Assembly: GCA_018670825.1 (NCBI GenBank)
Contig: JABHIW010000057.1
Span: 1 to 61,056 of the forward strand
From: Candidatus Scalindua sp.
Lineage (GTDB): Bacteria > Planctomycetota > Brocadiia > Brocadiales > Scalinduaceae
DNA length: 61,056 nt
Reading direction: 5' to 3'
Below the pieces are notes generated by a model. That model did no database searches. It had not been told where the DNA came from and was given only the letters and a program-made list of their open reading frames with translations. A program made the position numbers and the translations under genes. Below, one piece after another: positions 1 through 7,862 of this stretch. Position 1 is the stretch's first letter; each line of letters begins with the position of its first letter.

Positions 1-269
1 GAGTCATCGATAGCCAGCTTTGCAGCTGCTATGGCAAATTGTGAACCTTTACCAATCTCATGATTTGAACCATTCTTTGTATAGTCATCATAATTGAAGT
101 CTTTGACTGTACAACCTCTATGAACTCTAAAAGGAGAGGTGTCAAATGATGTGATCTCAGACACACCGGATGTACCGGATATTAACGCATCCCAAAACAG
201 ATCTTTTTTGTTACCTATAGGGGAAATTACACCTAAACCGGTAATTACAATTCTTTTATCCTTATCCAT
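1..269 (-). CDS. fabF: Beta-ketoacyl-ACP synthase II-like (FabF), N-terminal part, cut by window edge
   Basis: The reverse strand from 269 encodes the start of a condensing enzyme: MDKDKRIVITGLGVISPIGN, the typical KAS II opening strand and TGLG turn, followed by FDTSPFRVHRGCTVKDFNYD and GKGSQFAIAAAKLAIDD. KAS enzymes elongate acyl-ACP with malonyl-ACP. The catalytic Cys-His-His residues lie beyond the window and cannot be checked. An in-frame stop lies just upstream, so ATG 269 is the only plausible start. It is the third gene of an ACP-fabZ-fabF series and starts 29 bp after the fabZ stop. The VHRGCTVKDF stretch differs from housekeeping FabF, so a pathway-specific synthase is possible. Confidence 0.85.
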   Translation of the reverse strand, partial: MDKDKRIVITGLGVISPIGNKKDLFWDALISGTSGVSEITSFDTSPFRVHRGCTVKDFNYDDYTKNGSNHEIGKGSQFAIAAAKLAIDD

Positions 270-298
270 AGTTATTTACTTTGCAGTTACTTATGCTT

Positions 299-748
299 TT
301 ATTCTGTTAATGAGTCCTTGTTCGCAACACCAAAGCTTAAAGTTGCTTTTGTAACAACTTTATCTCCCACTTTTGCCACTCCCTTAACTATAGCCGCACT
401 GGAAATTACTTTTTCTACATCAACTTCCAGAATAAGCTGATCACCAGGAAATACGGGCTTTGAAAAACGTACGTTTGCGGAAGCCAGCAAAAAGACTTTA
501 TCTTTATTCTGCTCGGTATCAAAGCTCTTTTTGAAGAGGATAATCGAGGCTTGCGCCAGGGCTTCTACAATGAGAACTCCAGGCATTATGGCAAAATCAG
601 GGAAGTGTCCTGCAAAGAAAGGCTCATTACCAGAGATGTTTTTAAGACAAACAATTCTGCTCTCTTTTTGAAGCTCAATGACTTTATCAATAAATAAGAA
701 AGGGTATTTCTGAGGAACCAACTCTCTTACTTCCTCAAAATTCAGCAT
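299..748 (-). CDS. fabZ: 3-hydroxyacyl-ACP dehydratase FabZ
   Basis: A 149-residue hotdog-fold dehydratase, normal length for FabZ. The motif GHFPDFAIMPGVLIVEALAQ spans about residues 47-66: its His and the Glu of EALAQ are the catalytic pair that removes water from 3-hydroxyacyl-ACP. The opening QKYPFLFIDKV is also typical. It lies between ACP (99 bp upstream) and fabF (29 bp downstream) on the same strand, so it probably belongs to one fatty-acid unit. Function is clear from motifs; whether it serves general fatty-acid synthesis or a special lipid such as ladderanes cannot be told from sequence. Confidence 0.93.
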   Translation of the reverse strand: MLNFEEVRELVPQKYPFLFIDKVIELQKESRIVCLKNISGNEPFFAGHFPDFAIMPGVLIVEALAQASIILFKKSFDTEQNKDKVFLLASANVRFSKPVFPGDQLILEVDVEKVISSAAIVKGVAKVGDKVVTKATLSFGVANKDSLTE

Positions 749-847
749 TTAAAATAACCTTTCGTTCTCTGTAATAGTCACTGCCAGTCCACTATTGTCA
801 TTAGTGTATAGGCATATAGATGATTAAGAAGCGTTACAAGCTTTTTC

Positions 848-1102
848 CTATTTTCCTTCAAGTGTAGACCTGGTCATTTCAATTGTTGCATTCAATGACG
901 TAATGTCTACGAGTTTTTCTTCCGGAATTTGAACCTTAAATTTCTTTTCTATAAGGGCTAGGATTTCCAGTGCCAATAAGGAATCAATTTCCAAATCCTT
1001 AAAAAAATCGGCATCTCTTTTCTCCCATATTTCATTCTCTTCCAGCTCGGTTACTTCGGCTACAATAGCAGTAATATCTTTCTCTAAGTTCTCTACAGAC
1101 AA
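848..1102 (-). CDS. Acyl carrier protein
   Basis: An 84-residue acidic helical protein with the phosphopantetheine site EIDSLLALEILALIEKKF; Ser41 in DSL is the attachment residue. The usual ACP signature is DSLDxVEL; here it is DSLLALEIL, which points to a specialised carrier rather than housekeeping AcpP. The N-terminal half is also atypical (EENEIWEKRDADFFKDLE). It is first in an apparent ACP-fabZ-fabF unit and would carry the growing acyl chain between those enzymes. A purine-rich ribosome-binding site (GGGAGGTAAG) sits just before the ATG. Confidence 0.88.
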   Translation of the reverse strand: MSVENLEKDITAIVAEVTELEENEIWEKRDADFFKDLEIDSLLALEILALIEKKFKVQIPEEKLVDITSLNATIEMTRSTLEGK

Positions 1103-1625
1103 TATCTTACCTCCCTAATAAACAACCAGAAATCTAACTATACCCAAAAATAATAATTAAAAAATTATTAAACGGGTCTTATGAAGTTGCTTTCTGTAAA
1201 AATTATTGATCTAAAAGTATTGATAGTATTTGATTACGATAAAATGAAAATTATCGAAAAGGGCAAAATAACAAACTTATATCAATATGTCAATAACAAT
1301 CTTAGGACAATTTACATTGTAAACTGGTATAGAAGATTGCCGTTAGCAATAATAAATATTCCTTCCAAACGGAAGGTATTTGATGAAAAGTGCGGAGAGT
1401 GCTGCTAATGTATGTCTCTTCGATGTATGTACAGATAAAAAGAACGGTAGAATGGAATTGCGCATAACGATCAATAATGTGTAAGTCTCTAAAATCACAG
1501 GACTTTCTATAATAATTAGTACGAGTTTTTTATATAAATATACTTGACAACTATATTTTGTATGGATAGACTTTTCACTATTATCCTAATTTCTTCTGCA
1601 AAAGCACAAATCAAAGAAGGACAAA
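1103..1625. other. Divergent intergenic region between ACP and parA
   Basis: About 520 bp, very AT-rich, separating the minus-strand ACP unit from plus-strand parA. I see a short perfect hairpin (CCTTCC-aaac-GGAAGG, 1361-1376) and a promoter candidate for parA. The 75-codon open frame at 1181-1408 has no ribosome-binding site and looks like chance reading through AT-rich DNA. Confidence 0.5.
1544..1572 (+). promoter_or_regulatory. Candidate sigma-70 promoter upstream of parA
   Basis: TTGACA at 1544-1549, a 17-bp spacer, then TAGACT at 1567-1572 (4 of 6 matches to TATAAT). It is the best -35 hexamer in the gap and lies about 55 bp before the parA start. Pattern match only. Confidence 0.4.
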
Positions 1626-2408
1626 ATGCGTAGTATTGCGTTCATAAATCAAAAAGGTGGGGTGGGAAAAACGACTTCGACTGCAAATGTTGGAGCATGC
1701 CTGGCTGCGCTTGGTAAAAAGGTGCTCCTGATCGACCTTGATCCTCAAGCCAATATGAGCATTCATTTCGGTATTAATGTCCAGGGAAAAGGTTTATCTA
1801 TTTACGAGGTTATGTGCGATAAGAAGACTGTCTCTGAAGTATTAACAAAAACAACCGTTAGAGGCTTGGATATTATCCCTTCCGACATTGATCTTGCGAG
1901 CGCAGAGGTAGAGCTTGTTAGTGTTGTGGGACGTGAAACGATCGTTAAGTTCCATCTCGAAGATATCTTAGGTGAGTATGATTATGTTTTAATTGACTGT
2001 CCACCGTCTTTAGGGCTTCTAACTCTGAACGCACTTACTGTTGCTAACGAAATTTTTATTCCTTTGCAGACTGAGTTCTTTGCTTTGCAGGGTGTAAGTA
2101 AACTAATACAAACTTTTGATGTTATCAAGAAACGGCTAAACAGCTCGTTAGAGATTACAGGAATAATAGTTTGTATGTATGATAGCAGGACAAAGTTGGG
2201 GCAGGCAGTGCTTGACAAGATCAAAGAATATTTTGCAGATAAGGTATTTGTCACTAACATTAGAAAGAATATTAAACTCTCAGAAGCAACAAGCCATGGT
2301 GTGCCAATTACCGTATATGCTCCGGAATCTAATGGCGCTCAGGATTATGAGGCATTAACTAAAGAAATAGTTGCTCAAGAAACAAAGCATCCTAAAGAGA
2401 TGGTATAA
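1626..2408 (+). CDS. ParA/Soj-type chromosome-partitioning ATPase
   Basis: A 260-residue Walker ATPase. The deviant Walker A motif KGGVGKTT is at about residues 10-17, Walker A' is LLIDLDPQAN, and Walker B is YVLIDCPPSLG. These proteins form ATP dimers that bind DNA or membranes and position cargo such as plasmids, chromosomes or protein complexes. The ribosome-binding site AAGAAGGAC precedes ATG 1626. No parB, parS-like array or gid/mnm genes are nearby; the next gene encodes a single-pass membrane protein with a ParB-like N-terminal tag. It therefore looks like an orphan positioning ATPase rather than the housekeeping Soj/Spo0J pair. Confidence 0.88.
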   Translation: MRSIAFINQKGGVGKTTSTANVGACLAALGKKVLLIDLDPQANMSIHFGINVQGKGLSIYEVMCDKKTVSEVLTKTTVRGLDIIPSDIDLASAEVELVSVVGRETIVKFHLEDILGEYDYVLIDCPPSLGLLTLNALTVANEIFIPLQTEFFALQGVSKLIQTFDVIKKRLNSSLEITGIIVCMYDSRTKLGQAVLDKIKEYFADKVFVTNIRKNIKLSEATSHGVPITVYAPESNGAQDYEALTKEIVAQETKHPKEMV

Positions 2409-2525
2409 ATATTCGAAAACATATTTTCCCAGTAATATGATTTCAATTTTTGGATTAAACCAACCGTATTTGTTAGTTTGTAGATTATAGAATTTTGGTG
2501 ACAATCATCACTAAAGGAAAGTTTT

Positions 2526-3083
2526 ATGCAAAAAAAAAGTGTACTTGGAACAGATCCTTTTAAGTGGTTAAAGGAAAGTAATAAAGAAGAGAACACTGAT
2601 AATCAGAAGGGTGACTTAGATGGTCAGGAGAAACAGGCAGAAAAACCGCTTGATCCTGTAGATGACATTAAGGACACAGGTGTAGAACAAGAAGAAAAAA
2701 TATACGAGCCTATTGATGTATCAGAGACGCTTAAACTACAGGGAAACAAGGTCCATGGGCTTGATAATGTAACAGAATCTTACAGCGTGCAGGAAGAAGA
2801 GACTTTTGAATCAAGTGATATAACAGAGGAAAATCGAAAGGCTGTTTTAGGCAAGGGAGCATATGCTTATCATGCTAAGTCTCGTGATACAACACAAAAA
2901 GACAGTCCCGCAACTGCATTTGTAATTGTTTACACCGTTTTATTGCTAATTCTTGGTTTCATAGTCTATAGGGATTTGACAAAACAAATTGATAAATTGG
3001 AGACAAAACTGGAAATTGTAGAAAAACAACTTGATGCAGGTTTAATAAACTACGAGGATACAGAAGTAAATGACGTTTGGTGA
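2526..3083 (+). CDS. Membrane-anchored putative ParA partner, unknown family
   Basis: 185 residues in four parts: an N-terminal basic tag KKSVLGTDPFKWLKES (residues 3-18); a long acidic, Glu/Asp-rich, probably disordered linker (about 19-120); one hydrophobic segment (TAFVIVYTVLLLILGFIVY, about 137-155); and a short C-terminal coiled coil of K/E heptads (about 157-178). I recognise no catalytic domain. The tag recalls the basic LGxGLxxL peptide at the N-terminus of ParB proteins, which stimulates ParA ATPase. The gene follows parA by 117 bp in the same direction. My inference is that the tag reaches the ParA partner while the C-terminus is membrane-fixed. AAAGGAAAG gives a ribosome-binding site. 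Confidence 0.6.
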   Translation: MQKKSVLGTDPFKWLKESNKEENTDNQKGDLDGQEKQAEKPLDPVDDIKDTGVEQEEKIYEPIDVSETLKLQGNKVHGLDNVTESYSVQEEETFESSDITEENRKAVLGKGAYAYHAKSRDTTQKDSPATAFVIVYTVLLLILGFIVYRDLTKQIDKLETKLEIVEKQLDAGLINYEDTEVNDVW

Positions 3084-3106
3084 TTCAAAATAAACAGTTG
3101 TAAATT

Positions 3107-3919
3107 TTATAATTGTACTTTGTCGTTTTCCAAAATAGTATGTTCTACCTTAAATTTTGTCTTACGTCCATTGTCCAATAGTAATATCAATTCTCCGTCG
3201 TTAGAAATTCCCAGAAAAATTCCTGTAAGTTCTGTTTTAGCATTACGAACATTGACCCTTCTCCCAATATTCACACAAAATTCCTGCCATTTCTCTATAA
3301 TATGTTCGTAGCGTTCATCTTTTAAGATTAAGTACCATGAATCCAAATTCTGTAGCAATGCCTTTGCAAAATTGGTGCGATCTATGAATGTCTCTTTTTC
3401 AATAGTAAGAGATGTTGCCGGTTGATCGATATGTTCCGGAAGTTCATGCTTTTTTAAATTGACATTTATACCAATTCCTACGATGTAGTCTCTTAATTGT
3501 TCTGTATGATCCTGTGTTTCTACAATTATTCCACCTAATTTCTTTTTATTAATTACAAGATCATTAGGCCAGTCGATTTCAATCGGCAATTTGAACATAT
3601 CCCTGATGGTTTGCACGATTGCAACTGCAGTAAAAAGCATCAGAAAATATGACTTTTCTGGTTGGATTACCGGCCTTAAGACAACAGTCAGTAACAAGCC
3701 TTTCCCGCTCTTGCAGAACCACTCTCTCCCTGACCGTCCTCTTCCCTGAGTTTGCTCTTCAACAAAGATTGTGGTCCCCTCTATAGCACCCTCTTTGAGC
3801 ATTTTCTTTGCAATGTCCATTGTAGATGCTGTACGTTCAAGTGTAATTACTTCCCTGCCTATTATATCTGTACGCAGGTTATCTTTAATCTTGTCAGCTA
3901 ATAAGCGAACAGGTTTCAT
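3107..3919 (-). CDS. birA: Biotin--[acetyl-CoA-carboxylase] ligase
   Basis: 270 residues. The biotinyl-AMP loop reads GRGRSGREW (about residues 59-67), preceded by EEQTQ, with downstream WPNDLVINKKKLGGIIVET, the conserved KxGGIxVE segment of biotin protein ligases. A C-terminal SH3-like cap is visible (LTGIFLGISNDGELILLL). It activates biotin as biotinyl-AMP and transfers it to the biotin carrier of acyl-CoA carboxylases. The classical DNA-binding helix-turn-helix appears absent, so it is probably a group I enzyme without repressor activity. It converges with the ParA-partner gene 23 bp away. Confidence 0.92.
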   Translation of the reverse strand: MKPVRLLADKIKDNLRTDIIGREVITLERTASTMDIAKKMLKEGAIEGTTIFVEEQTQGRGRSGREWFCKSGKGLLLTVVLRPVIQPEKSYFLMLFTAVAIVQTIRDMFKLPIEIDWPNDLVINKKKLGGIIVETQDHTEQLRDYIVGIGINVNLKKHELPEHIDQPATSLTIEKETFIDRTNFAKALLQNLDSWYLILKDERYEHIIEKWQEFCVNIGRRVNVRNAKTELTGIFLGISNDGELILLLDNGRKTKFKVEHTILENDKVQL

Positions 3920-3976
3920 ATGCTTAATGGGAAGAATTTTTTTGAAACTTTGAAGATTGTATTTGTTGGCAGATAC

Positions 3977-5002
3977 TCATTTGTGAGGTTCTATGACCAC
4001 TTTTATAGACTCTTTGGCCTCAGTAACCAGCTTAAAGCCACGTTCTACTTCTGACAGACCTAAACGATGAGTAATCATCTCTTTTACCGGGACACGCTGA
4101 GAACTAATCAACTCAATTGCCACCTCTATGTCAAGAGGGCTGGCACCGTATGTTGGCAATAAAGTAAAACAATTTTTCCAGAAATCATTAAACGGTACAG
4201 AAAGACGAGTATCCGGGCCACCAGGTGCAAAGAACAGGATGGTGCCGCCGCGGTCTACAGATTTTATAGCTGTATCTAAGGCAGAGTCTGCTCCGGCGGT
4301 TACTATTATACGATCTGCAAGCCTGTTACTATTCAACTTGAGCAGATGTGAAGGTAGGTCGTCATGAGCGGAAATAACGGAATCAGCTCCAAATTTTCTC
4401 GCCATCTCCATACGATATTCACTTATATCGGTGGCAATTATCTTTCCAGCTCCGAGTGATCGAGCAAGCAGTATGTGAAGAAGCCCTGACATTCCACTGC
4501 CGATAATAACTACCGTTTGGCCAGGCTCAATACGCGCTACTCTTTGGCCTCGGACTACACAAGCCAATGGCTCGATAAAGGTGCCGTCTTCCAGTGACAT
4601 ATTATCAGGAAGTACAGAGACTCCTCTGTCTACATTAATTGCCGGTACTCGTACATATTCGGCAAAGCCACCGGGATCAAAATTCGTACTACGCAAGGAG
4701 TCACATACGGTGTGGTGGCCGTTTAAACAATAATGACAGGTATTACAGGGAACATGATGCGAAACAAAGACCCTATCTCCTTTTTTGAATCGAGTAACAT
4801 CCTCTCCGATCTCAACAATCTCACCGGTTGCTTCATGGCCAAGTACTAGAGGTGCCTTGTGTATACGATACCATTCCATCACGTCACTACCGCAGATACC
4901 GCAGGCCAATGATTTTAATAATATTTCACCTCGACCAATCTGTGGAGTTGGCATCTCCTCTACTCTAATGTCGCTATTTTTGTAATACATTGCTACGCGC
5001 AT
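3977..5002 (-). CDS. Zinc-dependent medium-chain alcohol dehydrogenase
   Basis: 341 residues of the MDR family. Catalytic zinc ligands appear in CGICGSD (about 36-42) and GHEATGEIVEIG (about 55-66). The structural zinc lobe has four cysteines, CNTCHYCLNGHHTVC (about 91-105). A Rossmann turn GSGMSGLLHILLARSLGA begins near 168. It resembles threonine or sorbitol dehydrogenases, which oxidise a secondary alcohol with NAD(P), but the substrate cannot be assigned. It lies between birA and tRNA-Pro and appears to be a single gene. Confidence 0.88.
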   Translation of the reverse strand: MRVAMYYKNSDIRVEEMPTPQIGRGEILLKSLACGICGSDVMEWYRIHKAPLVLGHEATGEIVEIGEDVTRFKKGDRVFVSHHVPCNTCHYCLNGHHTVCDSLRSTNFDPGGFAEYVRVPAINVDRGVSVLPDNMSLEDGTFIEPLACVVRGQRVARIEPGQTVVIIGSGMSGLLHILLARSLGAGKIIATDISEYRMEMARKFGADSVISAHDDLPSHLLKLNSNRLADRIIVTAGADSALDTAIKSVDRGGTILFFAPGGPDTRLSVPFNDFWKNCFTLLPTYGASPLDIEVAIELISSQRVPVKEMITHRLGLSEVERGFKLVTEAKESIKVVIEPHK

Positions 5003-5085
5003 GTCAGTATTTTTTCTCGTTGGCTATTTGGCGACAGTTGATGAAAATGAGAACCATCAAGAACGTCGTAAGTTGTTGATATGAA

Positions 5086-5163
5086 TGGTCGGGGCGACTG
5101 GATTCGAACCAGCGACCTCCTGCTCCCAAGGCAGGCACTCTAGCCAAGCTGAGCCACGCCCCG
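5086..5163 (-). tRNA. tRNA-Pro (anticodon TGG), CCA encoded
   Basis: Read on the minus strand, the 7-bp acceptor CGGGGCG (5163-5157) pairs with CGCCCCG. The anticodon arm CCTGCCTTGGGAGCAGG presents TGG, and the T-arm reads GGTTCGAATCC. Discriminator A and an encoded CCA follow (5089-5086). A complete cloverleaf can be drawn. Confidence 0.96.
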
Positions 5164-5368
5164 ACTTCTATATTCAGGATTAAATCTTTTGATTTGCAGA
5201 ATATGCGTTAAGTAATCTCTTTAAAACAAAATTTGAAACAGAAAAAGGACACTTAGCAAAGAGTAGTAAATTATAAATGCTTCGTCCCTATGAGGGATAT
5301 TATAAAAACATTATATTTGATCAGGAATGTCTTAGGATAGTAGAGTAATTTGAAGATGTCAAATCTAT

Positions 5369-5554
5369 TTACTGACAAAGACTGTCGACAGATGGGGTAC
5401 CAATGCTACCTTCTTCGGTTAAGTCTTTTTCTATCTCAGTTTCTATTTCTTTTCTCGGATCTAATATAAGTTTTTTATACCTCTCTTTTAAGAAAGCCAA
5501 CTTTTCTGTTTTATTGTAATTCTTTGTAAAATGTATCTTTAAAGTGGAAGACAT
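5369..5554 (-). CDS. Small charged hypothetical protein
   Basis: 61 residues, mostly Lys and Glu with predicted helix (KTEKLAFLKERYKKLILDPR; EIETEIEKDLTEEG). No family recognised, no signal peptide or membrane segment. A good ribosome-binding site AAAGGAG precedes the ATG by about 7 bases, which makes translation plausible. It stands alone between tRNA-Pro and the M20 peptidase. Confidence 0.5.
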   Translation of the reverse strand: MSSTLKIHFTKNYNKTEKLAFLKERYKKLILDPRKEIETEIEKDLTEEGSIGTPSVDSLCQ

Positions 5555-5730
5555 CTTTCACTCCTTTTTAAACTGCAAAAAGCAACATGTTAATTATGAA
5601 GCTTAAAAAGTTTTTATGATGTGAAATACTTACTTATGCATTTCGTTTCCAGTTGTTAATGTCAAATTATATATTTGAAAGAGTCATAGTCAAGACGAAT
5701 TTCACTTTTCTTTAAATATTTAAAGAAAAA

Positions 5731-6900
5731 TTACTTTAGTATATCGAATATTACAAGGCCCATTATTTTTCCAAAATCGATTAACTCCTGAATCTTTATG
5801 GATTCATTTGCAATGTGCGATTGGTCCTCATCACCAGGGCCAAATCCAACTGCCATAATACCTTTTTCTATTAGTTGTTTGGATACTGTTACACCGGAGA
5901 ATCCAATAGGTACAGGTTTTATTCCGAGTATAGACTCAGTGTGTTTTGAAATTAAGCTGATCAATGGGTTATCTGCTGATACCTGGGTAGGAGGCAGATG
6001 CGTATCAACAGTAATATCAAACTTTGCAGTTGAATTATGTTTTTTTACTGAAGTAATTATTGCATAAATATTATTCAAGATTTCTTTTTCAGTTTCACCA
6101 GGTAAATAACGTATATCAAGTTTTACTTCACATTTGGCCGGGACAATATTATGCGCTGCTCCACCGGAGATTGTGCCCAGGTTTAGGGTTGGAGGAGAAA
6201 ACAACTCATGGGTCAGACATTTATATTTTAATTCTCTTAATTGATTCAATAATTCAATCATATTCCATATAGCATTAATACCTTTTTCTGGTGTTGAACC
6301 GTGGGCCTGTTTACCATATGACGTTATATTTAAAAATAAAGCTCCTTTTTCTCCAACGTCAATTATTTTCATATTGTTCGCAACATCTGGTATAATCGCA
6401 TAATCAGCGGATATTCCACATTCGTCAAGCAGGTATTCTAAACCCAGACGCGAACCTTTTTCTTCATCAGCAGCGCCAATTAATAATAAACTACCATTAA
6501 GACTTGACTCATTGTCTTTTAACAATTTAGCCAATACCAACATGGGCGCCATTTGTCCTTTATTATCATTTGCTCCACGCCCGAAAATTCTGCCGTCTTT
6601 TACTACCGACTTAAAAGGATCTGTGTCCCATCCGTCACCAGGAGGAACTACATCCAGGTGACATGCAATAAGTAATGTCGGCTTTCCTTTACCTATATAT
6701 CCAACTATGTTTGCTCTTCCAGTAATTTTTTCAAAAATATCATATTTGATATCATGTGCATTAAAATACTTCTTAATAATATTTACCGCTAGATATTCAT
6801 TGCCGGGTGGATTTACTGTATTGGCGCCAATCAACTCAGTTGACAGGCGTACAATTTCCTCTTCATGGTCTTGCATGTAACTAATGATATGTTCTTCCAT
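5731..6900 (-). CDS. M20-family metallopeptidase (ArgE/DapE-like)
   Basis: 389 residues. Metal-site motifs are in order: HLDVVPPGDGWDTDPF (about 81-96), GRGANDNKG (about 108-116, bridging Asp) and the catalytic Glu pair in AADEEKGSRLG (about 145-155). The middle dimerisation domain includes GKQAHGSTPEKG, with the His expected to complete the active site. The family hydrolyses N-acyl or peptide amide bonds (acetylornithine, succinyl-diaminopimelate, dipeptides). The substrate is not clear from sequence. No arg or dap genes are adjacent. Confidence 0.87.
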   Translation of the reverse strand: MEEHIISYMQDHEEEIVRLSTELIGANTVNPPGNEYLAVNIIKKYFNAHDIKYDIFEKITGRANIVGYIGKGKPTLLIACHLDVVPPGDGWDTDPFKSVVKDGRIFGRGANDNKGQMAPMLVLAKLLKDNESSLNGSLLLIGAADEEKGSRLGLEYLLDECGISADYAIIPDVANNMKIIDVGEKGALFLNITSYGKQAHGSTPEKGINAIWNMIELLNQLRELKYKCLTHELFSPPTLNLGTISGGAAHNIVPAKCEVKLDIRYLPGETEKEILNNIYAIITSVKKHNSTAKFDITVDTHLPPTQVSADNPLISLISKHTESILGIKPVPIGFSGVTVSKQLIEKGIMAVGFGPGDEDQSHIANESIKIQELIDFGKIMGLVIFDILK

Positions 6901-7084
6901 TTTGCTTACAATTAAATTACAGACGGGTGTTGTCCACTCGTTTTAGTATGAATTTAATATGTTGTTTTTTTGGGGCCGATGTCGGTAGTGTTTTGCTTTT
7001 TAGAAGTGATTGCCAAATTTTTTTTTTGATGCTGGTATTACAAAGAAAGTATAAAATATTTCGAAAAATACTTAAAGAAATATG

Positions 7085-7405
7085 CTATACCTGATTATCA
7101 GCTTGATCTGAGGTAGTTGTATTATTATTTACTTTCTCTTTCATTAATTTCCCCACCTTAAAAACAACAACATTTTTAGCAGGGACAAAGGCTTCCTCTC
7201 CAGTACGGGGATTTCTTGCTTTTCTTCCCGCTCTTTGCTTAACCTCAAAAACGCCGAAATCTCTCAATTCTATTCGATTGCCTTGTGATAATTCATGGAC
7301 TATTCTATCGAGAAACATTTGAATTGTTTCTTTAACTAACAGTTGTGAATTGTCACTTTTTCGTACTATTTTTTCGCATAAATCTCTCTTTGTGGTAGTT
7401 TGCAT
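7085..7405 (-). CDS. HU/IHF-family DNA-binding protein
   Basis: 106 residues with the full HU/IHF fold: N-terminal helices (KRDLCEKIVRKSDNSQLLVK), the core GNRIELRDFGVFEVKQRAGR and the DNA-binding arm ARNPRTGEEAFVPAK with its intercalating Pro. A polar tail (about 94-106, N/T/D/Q-rich) extends past the usual 90 residues. It bends and compacts DNA. ATG 7405 is preceded by AGGGATG. It is a single gene facing away from rpmH. Confidence 0.92.
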   Translation of the reverse strand: MQTTTKRDLCEKIVRKSDNSQLLVKETIQMFLDRIVHELSQGNRIELRDFGVFEVKQRAGRKARNPRTGEEAFVPAKNVVVFKVGKLMKEKVNNNTTTSDQADNQV

Positions 7406-7720
7406 TTCTTTTCATCCCTTTCTTTTGCGAAAGCCCTTTGCATCTTTTATAGGAAGCTTTCGGGACATGCTATCAAGTCTAAATGCTTATGTCAACAGGA
7501 TTTTATGACTTTTATTAAAGGGGCTTTTATTTTAAAATATCTTTTGTTTGACAAATATTTATCATTCTATAAAATAAGGAACTTAGAATGTTCAAGAATT
7601 TAATACAGAAATTAATCAATTGTCAGTTGACTTGTGAAGTCAGATGACTTTATCTCATATTTAGATAAAAACCTTTCAAGGTAAACTGTGGAATAACTAT
7701 ATACAACAAAGGACAAAATT
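7406..7720. other. Divergent gap between HU gene and rpmH
   Basis: 315 bp, AT-rich. A TTGACT at 7627-7632 could be a -35 for rpmH but no convincing -10 follows at standard spacing. No RNA gene recognised. Confidence 0.4.
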
Positions 7721-7852
7721 ATGAAAATAAGAATTAGAAAGAGTTCTATTAAACGAGTTAGAATGTGTGGTTTTCGAAAAAGAATGAGCACAAAAGGTGG
7801 AAGAGCAATACTTAACAGAAGGAGAGCAAAGGGTAGGAAATTTAATACGTAG
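7721..7852 (+). CDS. rpmH: 50S ribosomal protein L34
   Basis: A 43-codon gene. The product is Arg/Lys-rich: it starts [20 protein letters not shown] and ends [14 protein letters not shown], matching the L34 core [30 protein letters not shown]. The N-terminal residues (usually MKRTFQPS) are replaced by MKIRIRKSS. Ribosome-binding site AAAGGA lies 8 bases before ATG. L34 is usually encoded next to rnpA and dnaA; here rnpA is about 15 kb away on the other strand and no second rpmH is seen beside it. It converges with cinA after a 10-bp gap. Confidence 0.93.
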   Translation: MKIRIRKSSIKRVRMCGFRKRMSTKGGRAILNRRRAKGRKFNT

Positions 7853-7862
7853 GATGGCTATG

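Noticed and set aside
1181..1408. 75-codon frame in the ACP/parA gap
   Set aside because: No ribosome-binding site, AT-rich chance composition, no family resemblance.
5281..5300. CRISPR-repeat-like TCCCTATGAGGGA
   Set aside because: Single copy of a 5-bp hairpin; no repeat or spacer series.
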